A stretch of DNA of 64,000 bases from Solenopsis invicta (GCF_016802725.1 NC_052670.1:14475641-14539640), one strand, 5' to 3'; positions 23,032 to 33,330 are shown, numbered from the stretch's first letter. Made by a program: numbers and translations. The notes: a model not told the origin generated them from the sequence alone.

Positions 23032-23479
23032 CCAACGTAATAATAAGAATATCTCTTTATGGAAAAAAACGACGAAGCTATGACTCTCTAGATGCAAGTT
23101 AAAAAATTTTTTAATTATACAAAAATTCTGGAAAATTCTGAAATTATAAAAGGTCTAAAAAATTATAAGAAAAATTGTAAGAAAAATATTATAACTAGTG
23201 AAAATTTTCTTAAATATTTTTACTTGTTTTTCACAGAATTTCTATATAATTTTATAATTTTTTAGAGAATTAAAAAAATTTTTTTATAATAATCTTAAAA
23301 TATGTCAGAATTCACGTGTATGAAAAAATTCTAAGAAAACATGTACATTTTCTCAGTATTTTTGAGAAGTGTTCCAATTTGTGTAAAATTTCTGAGAAAT
23401 TTTTATCAAGGGTAGCTGTTTTTTTTTTTTACTTCGTAGACTCGAAGCGTCATGGATCTCTTGTCCAACCCATTCAAAA
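23032..23479. other. AT-rich bed
   Basis: Many AAAATTCT/AGAATTTT words in both orientations (23100-23400), which suggests a decayed palindrome, but arms cannot be delimited by eye. Confidence 0.35.
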
Positions 23480-23926
23480 TTGAGTAAATTAATATATTTT
23501 AATTTAAAATTAATGACTTATAAAATTAATTTACGTTAAAAGTTATTATGAACAAAAAACTAACTAGTTAAAGTTACGTTAGTACTAAAGTTAAATTAAA
23601 AATTAATTTTGAAAAATATTATTCATATTAATTTAAAAATTTTTAAAGTTAGATTACATTAAAAATTAAAAAAAATTATAATAAGGATGATCAAATAAAC
23701 TAAATATTTTATTTGTAAATTTACATAAAATAACAAAGAAATATTATTTTTTATATAGGAACGTATTTTTTCTTTCACACAAACAAATTTTAACTTAGGA
23801 GAAAGGTTAATAAATCAAAGTTTATGTGTTTCAAAAATAACCAATTAAAGTTAAAAATTATAATAAATCATTTAAAACTAAGTTAAAAGTTATTATCTTT
23901 TAATTTCTTAACTAGTTACCACCCAA
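23480..23926 (+). repeat. Dispersed repeat family T, copy 3
   Basis: Begins TTGAGTAAATTAATATATTT and ends AACTAGTTACCACCCAA, the inverted-end pattern of the family. Interior blocks (TTATAAAATTAATTTACG, ATTATAATAAGGATGATCAAA, AAATAACAAAGAAATATT) match copies 2 and 4. Confidence 0.7.
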
Positions 23927-23929
23927 CGC

Positions 23930-24432
23930 TGCACCCAGTACTCTCGGCGCGGTGGCGGCGGTCCCGGAACGAGGGGCTCGCACCCGAGGAAATTATCTCA
24001 AGTGTCGATAAGCGACGCGTTAATTTTTGCACGCACCGATTAGTCGCGGGCATACTGATTACTAGTCGTCGTCGTCGTCGAAGGAGAAGGAAGATTCGCT
24101 TATCTCGCGCGTCCGCGCGAGCGAGAACGGTAAGCGCTGCGCTCTTCTCTCTTTATTATCCGCGGATACAAATTCCCGGCGCGCTTCCCGCGCGGCTCGG
24201 CAACGCGCGGCCGCATATTAAAATCTGAGAAGTACCTGTAGCGGCGGCGATCCCGCGAGATATGTAAATACAGAACGTAATTATCAGCCGGGCGGCCGCG
24301 GGCGACGAAGAATTTTAATGCGACGCGGATAATTCCGATTTTATTTCAGCGAGCCGCGCTCCAAGAATTTATCTCGCCGCCTTGGTTTCGTGATTTGCGC
24401 GGTGTCGATTTCAATTTTCAAATCTCTTCCTT

Positions 24433-24481
<49 letters not shown>

Positions 24482-24600
24482 AGCCACAATATTGCAGCTG
24501 CATCCGCAGCATCCGCGCACGTTATCTGGCCTGTGATCAAGAGACGCGGTAGTGTTAAATACTCTCACCACAGACGGGAATACGGGAATCATTATTCACT
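23930..24600. other. GC-rich island 8
   Basis: Strongly CpG-rich (CGCGGCCGC-type words), with a GTC trinucleotide run at 24063-24080 and a CT microsatellite at 24435-24475. GCAGCTGCATCCGCAGC at 24494 includes an E-box palindrome. No gene recognised. Confidence 0.5.
24435..24475. repeat. (CT)20 microsatellite
   Basis: About 41 bp of CT repeats followed by an imperfect CTTTCTC. Confidence 0.95.
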
Positions 24601-24629
24601 GAACTAAACTGAATTGAACTGAACTGAGG

Positions 24630-24835
24630 ATTGTTATTTGGAGCATGTGTAGAGCGTAGGATTCGTGAGTATCAGGTCGCGAGTTTAATCGATCCCAGAC
24701 ATTCCGCATATACGAATTTTTAATTCGTATCGTTAGGTGTAGAGGACAATTGATAGTCCCACCTGCTTACTAATTCTAAGTCGATAGGTGGCAGAACTTC
24801 GATGTTTCTCATACAAGCTTACCAGGGTAAAAAAA
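24630..24835 (+). mobile_element. Possible tRNA-derived SINE
   Basis: A tRNA-like head: TGTAGAGCGTAGGATTCG (A-box-like, 24648) then AGGTCGCGAGTTTAATCGAT plus CCC (B-box-like, 24674). A non-tRNA body follows with an inverted ACGAATTTTTAATTCGT hairpin (24713) and a paired TAGTCCCACCTG / GATAGGTGGC. The 3' end at 24828 is followed by an A run. The A box deviates from consensus and no clear target duplication was found, so this is tentative. Confidence 0.4.
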
Positions 24836-24860
24836 TATATCGAGGCATTTAGAATTTATA

Positions 24861-25110
24861 ACAAGGAAAGAACAGTTTTGCTGAATCTAAAAATTTAATT
24901 GGATACAGATCTGAAAATAATTTTGTTGGATCGTTAAAATAATTCTAAAGGATTCGAGTATTATAAGCGCAAAATGTAATTTGACATTTTAATAACCATC
25001 TTAAGCTTAATATTTTATCTTACATAATTATTTTTATGATGTAATAAAATTTTCAGATTTGTATTTGGCTAAATTTTTAGATTCTTTATCAATAAACGTT
25101 TCTTTCCGTG
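24861..25110. mobile_element. MITE family M, copy 1
   Basis: 250 bp with TA on both sides (24859-24860 and 25111-25112). Ends: ACAAGGAAAGAACAG on the left, and CACGGAAAGAAACG on the reverse complement of the right. Subterminal arms agree (CTAAAAATTTAATTGGATAC against CTAAAAATTTAGCCAAATAC, then CAGATCTGAAAATAATTTTG against AAATCTGAAAATTTTATT). The TA duplication suggests a Tc1/mariner-type source. Related copies at 25876 and 57614. Confidence 0.7.
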
Positions 25111-25130
25111 TATTTAATTTAAATTTAAAA

Positions 25131-25250
25131 TACTTGAATTTTAGTTCAAGTATTTATACATTTAATTTAAATTTTTAATATATTATATAAATACTTGAAC
25201 TGAAATTCAAGTATATGTACGTTTAAGTTACATGTAGAAATACTTGAATG
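25131..25250. repeat. Cluster of small palindromes TACTTGAA...TTCAAGTA
   Basis: Two near-identical hairpins lie about 60 bases apart: TACTTGAATTTTAGTTCAAG and TACTTGAACTGAAATTCAAG. A third TACTTGAATG half-site follows at 25241. This looks like a tandem duplication of a short palindrome. Confidence 0.6.
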
Positions 25251-25449
25251 CAGAAACAAATTTAATCCAGATTAAACATTTAGTTAATAACTTTTTTTCA
25301 CAATGTGCGATGCAATATTTATTACTGTACCTTTTTAATCTTTCAAATCTCCTAAATATGTGAATATTTTAAAATTATTACGCATCTGCTTTACTCTCTG
25401 CTTTACTCTTTTTTTATTCTTTCCCGTGCTCTACATAAGCTCGTATGTA

Positions 25450-25760
25450 CATTACACAGACTTACATATGTATGCGTTTGTCAAGGCGCAGGGAAAATTA
25501 ACATAAACCGATCTCGATACAAAGATCGATCTCGAAGCGAAAAGAATATTCCATATCACGTGCTTATAGGCCCGGCGATCGACACGAGCCCCGAAGGACG
25601 GGGCGGGCGCGTCCCGACGATCTGACGACTCTCTCCTTCTATCTCGTCTATCGACTCTTACCTTTTCTCCTCTCTTGTTGTGTACCCCTTTTGTTAACCC
25701 GCGGCTCAACAGATCGAATACAGATGAAATTGTGTACGCTGCATAATTCTAAGCTCGCGT
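25450..25760. other. GC-rich island 9
   Basis: CpG-rich, e.g. CCCGAAGGACGGGGCGGGCG near 25590. It has TCGATC/GATCGA words in palindromic arrangement (25508-25535). No gene recognised. Confidence 0.4.
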
Positions 25761-25875
25761 CCATTTATGCCGCAATTTACAATCCGGTCGTATCATGATA
25801 CATGTTATGTTATATTATTTTTTTAATATAACTTAGAAAAATCTTATTGTTGCGCTCTGTCGTCTAGCAAATAAA

Positions 25876-26110
25876 AGCGTGGAGAAAACAATTTTGCCGA
25901 AGTATTTAAAAATTTAACAGAATATTTGAAAATAATTTTGTTTGACTATTAAAATAATTACGAAGTTCGAGAGAAACAATGCTATAAAAAGTTTTGATAT
26001 TCTAGCAATCAGTCTGAGCGTCAGTAATTATTTTACTTATCTAATGAAATTATTTTCAAATATTAATCCGGTTAAATTTTCAGATTTCAGTAAATTGTTC
26101 CTTTTGCATA
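25876..26110. mobile_element. MITE family M, copy 2 (decayed)
   Basis: AGCGTGGAGAAAACAATTTT opens it, and TTTGAAAATAATTTTGTTTG follows as in copy 1. The right arm has the inverted ATTATTTTCAAATATTAATC and TTTCAGTAAATTGTTCC. The outermost end bases have decayed and no clean TA duplication remains. Confidence 0.6.
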
Positions 26111-26428
26111 AAAATTTAAATAAATATAGCCTTAGCCAAAATTATTAGACACCAATATCTTTTTTGTTTATCTGAAATTCATTTATCTGTATTATTTCAT
26201 ATTAGAAATAAGAATTGAAGTTGTAGATTTCGTCAATAAATATTGAATATAACGTACAATGGATGCTAATAAGATATAACACATGAATATGTTATACAAA
26301 ATACAATATAAATAACGTATTAAATATTAATCTGTAGTGTTTATTGAGGAAACTGATTCTAAAACTTTATAATCCCTATTCCCAATATCTAATATATATT
26401 CCTCCATTGTACGTAAGGCCTATCTTTC
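26111..26428. other. AT-rich bed, nothing recognised
   Basis: Plain AT-rich sequence with no repeat partner found. Confidence 0.45.
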
Positions 26429-26526
26429 TAAATCTAGTAAAATAAAACGTCACTATAAAAGAGTGAAAACTGAGAGTGTGAAATTTTTAGAATGATTTTT
26501 TACTCTACGAAATTTAGAGAGTAAGT
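26429..26526 (+). repeat. Dispersed repeat family S, uninterrupted copy
   Basis: CTAGTAAAATAAAACGTCAC runs directly into TATAAAAGAGTGAAAACTGAG (shown shortened: TATAAAAGAGTGAAAACT) and then GAAATTTTTAGAATGATTTT. The copy at 28372-28620 has the same blocks split by an inserted MITE. Confidence 0.65.
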
Positions 26527-26657
26527 ATATAAAGAGTGTATATATACACACACTTATAAATAAATAATTACATATATGCATATATGCATCTCTTAAAACA
26601 GTATGTATGATAAATAAAATATGTATATATCAAAAAACTTTATATTTTTTTATAATT

Positions 26658-26661
<4 letters not shown>

Positions 26662-26696
<35 letters not shown>

Positions 26697-26697
26697 A
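26662..26697. repeat. (AT)n(GT)n microsatellite
   Basis: About 14 AT units followed by GT units. Confidence 0.9.
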
Positions 26698-26762
26698 AAT
26701 AAACATATAATACACGCATATAAAATATTTGACTATAACATAATATAAAAAATGTTTTAGCT

Positions 26763-27275
26763 ATACAATACGAGTTAAAGTTATCGAAATTTAAAAACTG
26801 AAGGCTACTTTAAGTTTATTCTCTTTTTTCCCAATTATTAACAAACTTTTGTTGCAAATACTCGAATTTTATCCTTGAAACTAACTGCAAAGAAGAAAAC
26901 AATAAATAATTTTATTATTAATGATTTTTGCAACAAAAATTACTATATTTTGCAGCAGTTTTAAACGACAGTAAGTAGATCTAATTAAACTTTTACACGA
27001 ATATTTATTAGAGTTTTATTAGTATATGTAAAAAATGTTGATTTAATTTGTAATGCTACTTTCTCGCAAATTTACAAAATTTACAAAATTTAATGAACTG
27101 TAAAACGCGGTTAAATAAGAGAATCAAAAGTAAATAAAAAATTAAAAAACTTTTAAATCAATAAGTAAATTGTGCTCAAATTTTACACAGGTACTCAAAT
27201 GTAATATTAGAATAGTCTATGAAATTTTTTTATATATTTAGTAATGTTTCGGGATATGATCCATACATCCTTAAA
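26763..27275 (-). repeat. Dispersed repeat family A, copy 2 (minus)
   Basis: The reverse complement follows copies 1 and 3 block by block: CATATCCCGAAACATTACTA, CTGTGTAAAATTTGAGCAC, CTAATAAAACTCTAATAAAT, ATATAGTAATTTTTGTTGCA, and GATAACTTTAACTCGTATTG at the end. It carries the empty site for the MITE seen in copy 1. Confidence 0.7.
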
Positions 27276-27379
27276 CAATGTCAAAAGTTATGAGATTATG
27301 AAAGAAAAATAGATAACACGAAACAAATGTGTAACGAGAGAGAAAAGGGGAGCGGGAGAGACAGAAATAAGCATATTTA

Positions 27380-28300
27380 ATGCTAGAAGTGGAAGGATTC
27401 TTTTGCAAAACGAGTAATTATCCGCCATAAAATTTTCCCCGGGAAGAAATCGGCTTCGAAAAGTTGTTCAAAAGAGCGTATCATTAAAATTCGACGCGGC
27501 GGCGGTGGGCAACCCCGTTGTTTGCCACGCACTTTATTTAATAAAATGTTACTCGGGGAAGAAACTGACGGGGGCTTAATATTCAACGAGCGAGCGACGG
27601 AGCGGGCCTCGCAAGGGAGCGTAAAATTCCCATGCGCTCGCGGCGTACATTTTCCCTGAAACGCACCGTGGCGTCGCGCTAATTTTTATCCTCCGCGCAC
27701 ATTTTTTTCCCCCCCTCGCCCCATCGTGCAACCGCGAATTTTTTCACGCACACACACGCACGCGCGCATCGACCCGAGTAAAACTCGCGAAAAAAAATAC
27801 GCGCGCTCCTTAAATCGCACGCCGAACTCGTCGCCCGAGCGCGACTGCTATGAGCGCGCGCGCGCATATGCGTGCCCGTGTGCATGTGTGCGCGTGTGGA
27901 ACGTAGGCAAAGAGTTCCCGCGGGGCTCAATCGTTATCGCCGGTGCCTTATCTCGTCTTAAGACTTCTTTGCAAGAGCAACGCAAGCGCGAGGCCCTTCT
28001 GCAATTATCCCCCTCCGCGTCCGGCTCCCTTCTCCCTCCCCCCGCCCCCTCTTTCCTCGTTCGGTCGACGTGTCTCGCAGGAGGCTTTTGCACCGAGGCT
28101 CCCTCCATACCACCCTTTATCGTCTCCCTCCCCTCCCCCTCCCCTCCCCCTCACCCCTCCCCCTTTGCCCCTCTTGATCTGAGAATTTGATTTTTCCGTA
28201 GTCGACGCGCGTTGCGTTCCTTACACGATAACGTTTCGAGCCCTTCCCTCGCGCTCGGTTGAAACGCACTGCCGATTTTACGAATATCACGAGCCTCTTA
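27380..28300. other. GC-rich island 10
   Basis: CpG-rich with CACACACGCACGCGCGC (27748) and GCGCGCGCGCATATGCGTG (27856) alternating purine-pyrimidine runs that could adopt Z-DNA, then a pyrimidine-rich tail. Overlapping frames up to 154 codons on both strands are proline/serine/arginine-rich without domains. Confidence 0.5.
28125..28172 (-). other. C-rich tract, G-quadruplex potential on minus strand
   Basis: Repeated CCCCTCC-type units give many G runs of three to five on the minus strand, with one- to three-base spacers. It also forms a pyrimidine tract able to support triplex DNA. Confidence 0.6.
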
Positions 28301-28371
28301 CTTATTAAACATGGTAATTTCGATCAGTCCAGCAGTTTATACGCGGCGTCGCGAAAGGGTACTCGAGATGT

Positions 28372-28620
28372 TCTCTAAATCTCGTAAAATAAAACATCAT
28401 ACTAAAGCCTGTTTCCACCAACGCAGATTAACTTCGATCCTAGTTTAACTTACTCTTCATCTTTCTTTAGTTCTAAAAAATGGAAAAAGATAAAGAGCAA
28501 GTTAAACTGAGATCAAAGTTAATCTACATTGGTGGAATAATGAGCATAAAAGAGTGAAAATTGAGATTGTGCAATTTTTAGGAGAGTAATTTTTCCTCTC
28601 TACAAGATTTAAAGAGTATT
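28372..28620 (+). repeat. Dispersed repeat family S, copy interrupted by a MITE
   Basis: The left part CTCGTAAAATAAAACATCAT and the right part TAAAAGAGTGAAAATTGAGA plus GCAATTTTTAGGAGAGTAAT match the contiguous copy at 26429-26526. The 28406-28537 element lies between them. Confidence 0.65.
28406..28537. mobile_element. Foldback MITE, PIF/Harbinger-like, nested in family S
   Basis: The left arm AGCCTGTTTCCACCAACGCA continues GATTAACTTCGATCCTAGTT. The reverse complement of the right arm reads TTCCACCAATGTAGATTAAC then TTTGATCTCAGTTTAACTT. TAA flanks both sides (28403-28405 and 28538-28540). The right end lacks the outermost AGCCTGT-type bases, so it is slightly truncated or eroded. No coding capacity. 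Confidence 0.7.
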
Positions 28621-28724
28621 ACGAATGAAATCAACATCTACGAATCAATTTGTACGTAATTTCATTCCCTTCCAATTAATTTACTGGAAATAAATCCTAT
28701 TTAATAGAGATGTGCGTATCAAGC

Positions 28725-29730
28725 AATTATAAAGTCGAATCTTTGATATATAGTATGTTTGAAATCGAATTGTATCGAATCTGAAATATTCACGTTGAAT
28801 CGAATCAAATCTCTTTGAATCAAATTTTCCCAGATTTATGGTACCTGCTAACTCAAATGTAATTAAGTATTTTCAATGACGTTGCAAATTCGTTTTAACA
28901 GATGAAAAAATTATATAATTGCAAAAATTTTATAAAAGAATGACATGCTAAGTAAAAATTTATATAAGTGTGAAGATATTGTACTGATAAATTAGCATTG
29001 AATACATAATGTAAAAATTACAATCGAAGTGATAATACTTTGGTGATAATACTTTGCTATCATTTGTTAACTTCATTTTAAAAAAATATGATAGAGCACT
29101 TTCAAATTTTGTTCTAAATTCTATAAAATCGTGATACAAATCTATGAAATATTGAAACAAATTTTCAGAGATAATTGTCTACCGTGTACACACATTTTTA
29201 AATGGTTTATAAAATTTAGAAACAATAACAAACAAGGCCTAGCAAATACAAACAAAATTAAAATTGATAGAAATGAATTTATTTCGACATTTTCGAATTT
29301 GCGCTTCAGATTCGTCGAATCCATTTGAATCTCAAATTAATATAATATAGATATGAATACATTCGAATTCAACATGGTAAATAGCTCATTGTATATTTTT
29401 ATTTGAATTTATTTGAATTCAAAAATAATACAATGTGTACATGAATATGAATTCATCCGAATTCAAAATGATAAGCAGCGCATTTCATATTCCAATCCAT
29501 TTGAGTCCATTTGAATTCAAAATACTCCGCGACTGTAAAACGCGAACTCATACAAATAAAAATGAATTGCTATTTTCAATTCATTTCAATTTATTTGCTA
29601 TAAGAATTGAAATGCCTTAACACAAGATTACCCGCGCAGGAGATATAAATGAAACGATCGAAATAGGCGATCGATTCGAAATCAAATCATAGATGATAAT
29701 TATTCGAATTCGAACTATTCGTATACCCCC
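28725..29730 (+). repeat. Dispersed repeat family F, copy 3 (longer)
   Basis: Shares with the 8605/9236 pair: GAATCAAATCTCTTTGAATC, CATGCTAAGTAAAAATTTAT, ATTGAATACATAATGTA, TCTATAAAATCGTGATACAA, TATGAAATATTGAAACAAAT and GATAATTGTCTACCGTGTAC. The 29240-29620 part, rich in GAATTCAAA/TTTGAATTC words, has no counterpart in the other copies. The final GATAATTATTCGAATTCGAA again matches the family end. Confidence 0.65.
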
Positions 29731-30131
29731 TCCCCTATACTATTTATGCCGCAACATTAATTCAATTTTCTCAAAGCCTGTTCCCATAATATTTGATGTC
29801 TGTTTCATTCGTTAAAACATAATGAGGAAATGAAGTTTCTTTTCTCGCATGTAAACGGTTCAAACGTAGCATCAAAGTGGGTGCGTCACTTTCGATACTT
29901 ATCGGTTCGAGTGAAAGGCCATAAAAGGCACTCCAACGATCAATTTATTCGTCGCGCTGTACCACATTTTATGCTTCTGCATTCTATACTCTGACAGCGT
30001 GTCCAATCATTCATTAAGATTTTCCAAGACTGTCTTCATAAATTTGTTAACATAATTATTTTATCGAGTCTGATCTGCACTATCACTTAATCATCATTGC
30101 AACAATATTCTTTTATTCATAATCAGATATT
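29731..30131. other. Intergenic segment
   Basis: AAAGCCTGTTCCCATAAT at 29776 resembles the end of the TAA-type foldback elements in this window, but no inverted partner was found. Nothing else recognised. Confidence 0.35.
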
Positions 30132-30331
30132 CACACAAAAAAAACATTAGTACCAAGTCAACAATTACTTTCTTAAATATATGAGCAAGAAAAAAAGAGC
30201 AAGATAAAATCTTTAAAGAATTTAATAATTTTTAATAGACATGATTTACTTACAGGAAGAAATCTTATATAATTTCATAAAAAATATATATATATTTATC
30301 TTTATTTAATAATAATTTTTGTGAATTGAGC

Positions 30332-30376
<45 letters not shown>

Positions 30377-30625
30377 AATTAACAGATAAGAAATAATAAT
30401 AATACTTTAAATTATTAAAAATTTTAATACTCGATCGTTATCGACGATAAAAACGATCGATCGTACTGTGCTCTTTAGATGACTATTATAATAATAATAT
30501 TAAAATAATATTAAAAAATATTTGCTAAACATTTTTTTAAGATTATCAAATTCTTTAAAGATTTTATATTCTTGCTGATATATAAGGTGATAAATGTTAA
30601 TTCGAAAGTAATTCCTTTTCTAGGC
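30132..30625 (+). repeat. Dispersed repeat family B, copy 1 (with GA expansion)
   Basis: Colinear with 40537-40938: ATTAGTACCAA, ATAAAATCTTTAAAGAATTT, AGACATGATTTACTTACAGG, TGTGCTCTTTAGATGACTAT, and TTCTTTAAAGATTTTATATT near the far end, where the ends become inverted (AAAATCTTTAAAGAATTT against its complement). A GA microsatellite (30337-30370) has grown where copy 3 has only GAATCAAGGAAAAAAA. Confidence 0.7.
30337..30370. repeat. (GA)n microsatellite inside family B
   Basis: About 15 GA units, absent from the other family B copies at the same position. Confidence 0.9.
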
Positions 30626-30639
30626 AGGTTTATCTACTT

Positions 30640-31100
30640 ACATCGAATAATACAACTCAGGAATGAATGAACGTTGATTTCGAGCAATGATACGAATTTT
30701 TCTCACGTTTTACTCTCATCTGCAAAGAATATCGCGCATTGTCACGCGACACACCCTGTATAACCTCGCGCGCGATCTGGCGCGATTAATTAAAAGGCCG
30801 AGTCCATAATGCAATTTATTATTATCATCATTGCCCGACAATGTCTTCCGCGACGTCCATTCTACGAGGAGCATTCTGTATATTAACGCGCAGCTCAAAT
30901 TAATTAACGGATATTATGGCCGCCGCGGAATCCGCTTAAGTGTAGTTGAGGCGCCAAAGGTGTTAATTTAAGGCGGCGCAAGTAACGCGCACAAGCTATT
31001 TGCGGCTGTTAATTCGGCCTCGATTGAACACCTTCGTGTCCAGCTTGCTGCTCGATCGACATTCAGATTACAACTTTCGTCGATAAGTAGTCAACGTACA
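30640..31100. other. GC/AT mixed island 11, strongest enhancer-like segment
   Basis: Non-repetitive sequence with regularly spaced homeodomain-type cores in a CpG-rich setting: GCGATTAATTAAAAGGCC (30782), CATAATGCAATTTATTATTA (30807), AAATTAATTAACGGATATTATGG (30897, shown as AAATTAATTAACGGATATTA), GGTGTTAATTTAAGGCGG (30959) and GCTGTTAATTCGG (31004). No frame with a domain. This is what developmental enhancers of insects often look like, but conservation is untested. Confidence 0.4.
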
Positions 31101-31226
31101 CGTCATGGGATGTACGTAGAATAAAAGTATATAGCGTCAAAAATTTAAGATTTTATGACTGAGAATAACTTCAGACTGTGTTGCATGCTATGTTACATAT
31201 ATATTATATCTTACATAAAACATATG

Positions 31227-31227
<1 letters not shown>

Positions 31228-31257
<30 letters not shown>
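31228..31257. repeat. (AT)n microsatellite
   Basis: About 14 AT units within a longer TATA-rich patch that continues to 31290. Confidence 0.9.
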
Positions 31258-31259
<2 letters not shown>

Positions 31260-31351
31260 ATATATTATTTGTATTATATATTATCACATTATACAGATAA
31301 TAAAATTTTGAAGCATGTGCATTATTACATATTACAGATTACAAAGGGTAG

Positions 31352-31859
31352 TTGGGTAAGTTATTTTTTTTTAATTAAATTAAGTTAAAGATATAAAAGT
31401 TTAGTTATTTTAAAGTTACACGAACACTAAAAACTTAGTTAAAATTTACTTCCAAATTAAATTAAGTTAAATTAAAAGTTAATTTTAAAAAGCATTATTT
31501 ATGTCAAACTAGAAAGTCGTAATTTTTTAAAGTTAGATTATTCGAAACAATAATTATAATATGATCAACAAATAAATATAATATTTTATTGGTAAGTTAA
31601 AAATTTATAAAATAACAAAGAAATATTTTTTTTATATAAAAATGTATTTTTTCTTTTATAATTTTTTTTGTTTCCTAAATAGATAAATTTTTTAACTTAG
31701 GAAAACAATTAATAAGTTAAAGTTTATGTGTTTTAAAAATGAGAAGTTGAAATTAAAAATTAAATAATTTTAAATTAACTCAAAACACACTGTCAGTTAA
31801 GTTAAAAGTTATTAATCTTTCAACTGTATTATTTAACTTTTTACTAGTTATTACTCAAT
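31352..31859 (+). repeat. Dispersed repeat family T, copy 4
   Basis: The best-preserved copy: it opens TTGGGTAAGTTATTTTTTTT and closes TTACTAGTTATTACTCAA, which are inverted ends. Interior blocks AAGTTAAATTAAAAGTTAAT, TTATAATATGATCAACAAAT and AAAATAACAAAGAAATATTT match copies 1-3. Confidence 0.75.
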
Positions 31860-31972
31860 TCTGTAAATATACGCGACAAATATTTGCACGCATGTATACA
31901 TGGACACAGTATTGTCGATTTTTTCCAATGGATATCAAGAATATAGAAATCAAGAATGTAGAGATCATTTTC

Positions 31973-32168
31973 GAATATAAATAATTTTTTGTTTAAAATT
32001 TACCTTGAAAATTATGTAATCGTGGAAATTTTTCTACAATCTCAGTAAAAAAAATTAAAAGTTTGGTCAAATTTTACTGGAATTATAGTAAACTTCTTCA
32101 AAGTTTATGTTATCCCACGATTATTACGATTTTAAGGATAAATTCTATATAAAAAAAAATTTTCCGTG
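31973..32168. mobile_element. MITE family N, copy 2
   Basis: The left arm AAAATTTACCTTGAAAATTA plus TGTAATCGTGG matches the reverse complement of the right arm, AGAATTTATCCTTAAAATCG plus TAATAATCGTGGG. The right terminus reads CACGGAAAATTTTTTTTTA on the minus strand. The left terminus is eroded. Shared arms with 53550-53743. Confidence 0.6.
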
Positions 32169-32229
32169 TAGATAATTCACTCTAAAATCTTAATTTAACA
32201 AAATTACAATGTCTAGGAAAGTCAACGGT

Positions 32230-32530
32230 AATCTCTAATTGTTCGCCACTGAATTTCCCTCGGCTGCCGATCAGTTATCTGGCACGCGATCCAAGCTAAA
32301 TGCATTTTCCCGCGAGAAGGTATCTCGCGCGGGAACGATTATCCCGATACCACTGGCACGCCCATAAAGAGCTATTATGTGGTTTACGAGCCACCGCTCG
32401 CGCTTTTAATTAGGTCATCTCGCTTTAATATCAGGGTGGTACTAAACGACGACAAAAATTCAACAACGACGGGAATTTCGCCGCGGTCAGTCGACATTGT
32501 TAGTTACGCGGGCAAACATCGTTCAGTTTG
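32230..32530. other. GC-rich island 12, regulatory-like
   Basis: Has the palindrome TCCCGCGAGAAGGTATCTCG followed by CGCGGGA (32308). Then come CCCATAAAGAGCTATTATGT (32360, Hox/Caudal-type cores), TGTGGTTT (Runt-type core) and CGCTTTTAATTAGGTC (32400). Non-repetitive and without frame. An enhancer function is an inference. Confidence 0.4.
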
Positions 32531-33330
32531 ACCGTATAAAATTTTATAACTTAATAAATTACACTACGTAATGCGTGTGCTTCTAATTTCTGTTTAATTT
32601 TATACGTTGCAGAGAAACTAAGAGTCTACTAAATTCACAACATAACAAAAATGGTAGATAAAGAATATTTTTAACAGAAGATGATTTTGTTAGTCTAGTT
32701 TTTAAATGTGAGAGGAGCAAAAATAGATTTGTTTAATCTTGATTTTTAATTGATTTCATTTTTTAATTTAGATCAATTTAATTTCACTTTTACGATGATA
32801 ATTTGGTTTTACTTTAAATAATAGTAATATTACATAATATTAAAAATAAATAATAGTAACAGTAGCAATATTATACATAAATAATAGCAATATTAATAAA
32901 TATAGTGCAGCTTATTTTCACATACTTTTCAGGTAAAGGTTGTACGAATTAAATTACTTTTCTCGAGATATGAAGATTATTTTAATTTTTTATATTAAAT
33001 TACGTGATGTATAAAAAGATGTGCGTTTGCAGGGAAAGAATAGAAAGAAAAACTGTAACTAGAAGTAAAATCCTAAGCCACGAAACAGATTATGCTTAAT
33101 AAACAAATAATTAAATAAATACATACTAATACATAAATAATAAATAAATGCAAGTTTCCATATTTAAAATACTTATGACTTTTTTAGAGCGCAGTAGTTT
33201 GATCAATGCCGATAAACAACGATAATATATTACATATATAACAGTGTATTTCAAATTTCTTTTAGCCAATTCGTAATAATAAGGATATTACTCTGGAAAC
33301 AAAAGTAATTACATTCTTTTGTCTTTGTTC
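32531..33330. other. AT-rich bed, nothing recognised
   Basis: Runs of TAATAGTAATATTA-type words (32820-32900) but no repeat partner and no gene. Confidence 0.5.

Noticed and set aside
27726..28190. 154-codon frame in a GC-rich island
   Set aside because: Its tail translates a C-rich tract (Pro/Ser) and an equally open frame exists on the other strand.
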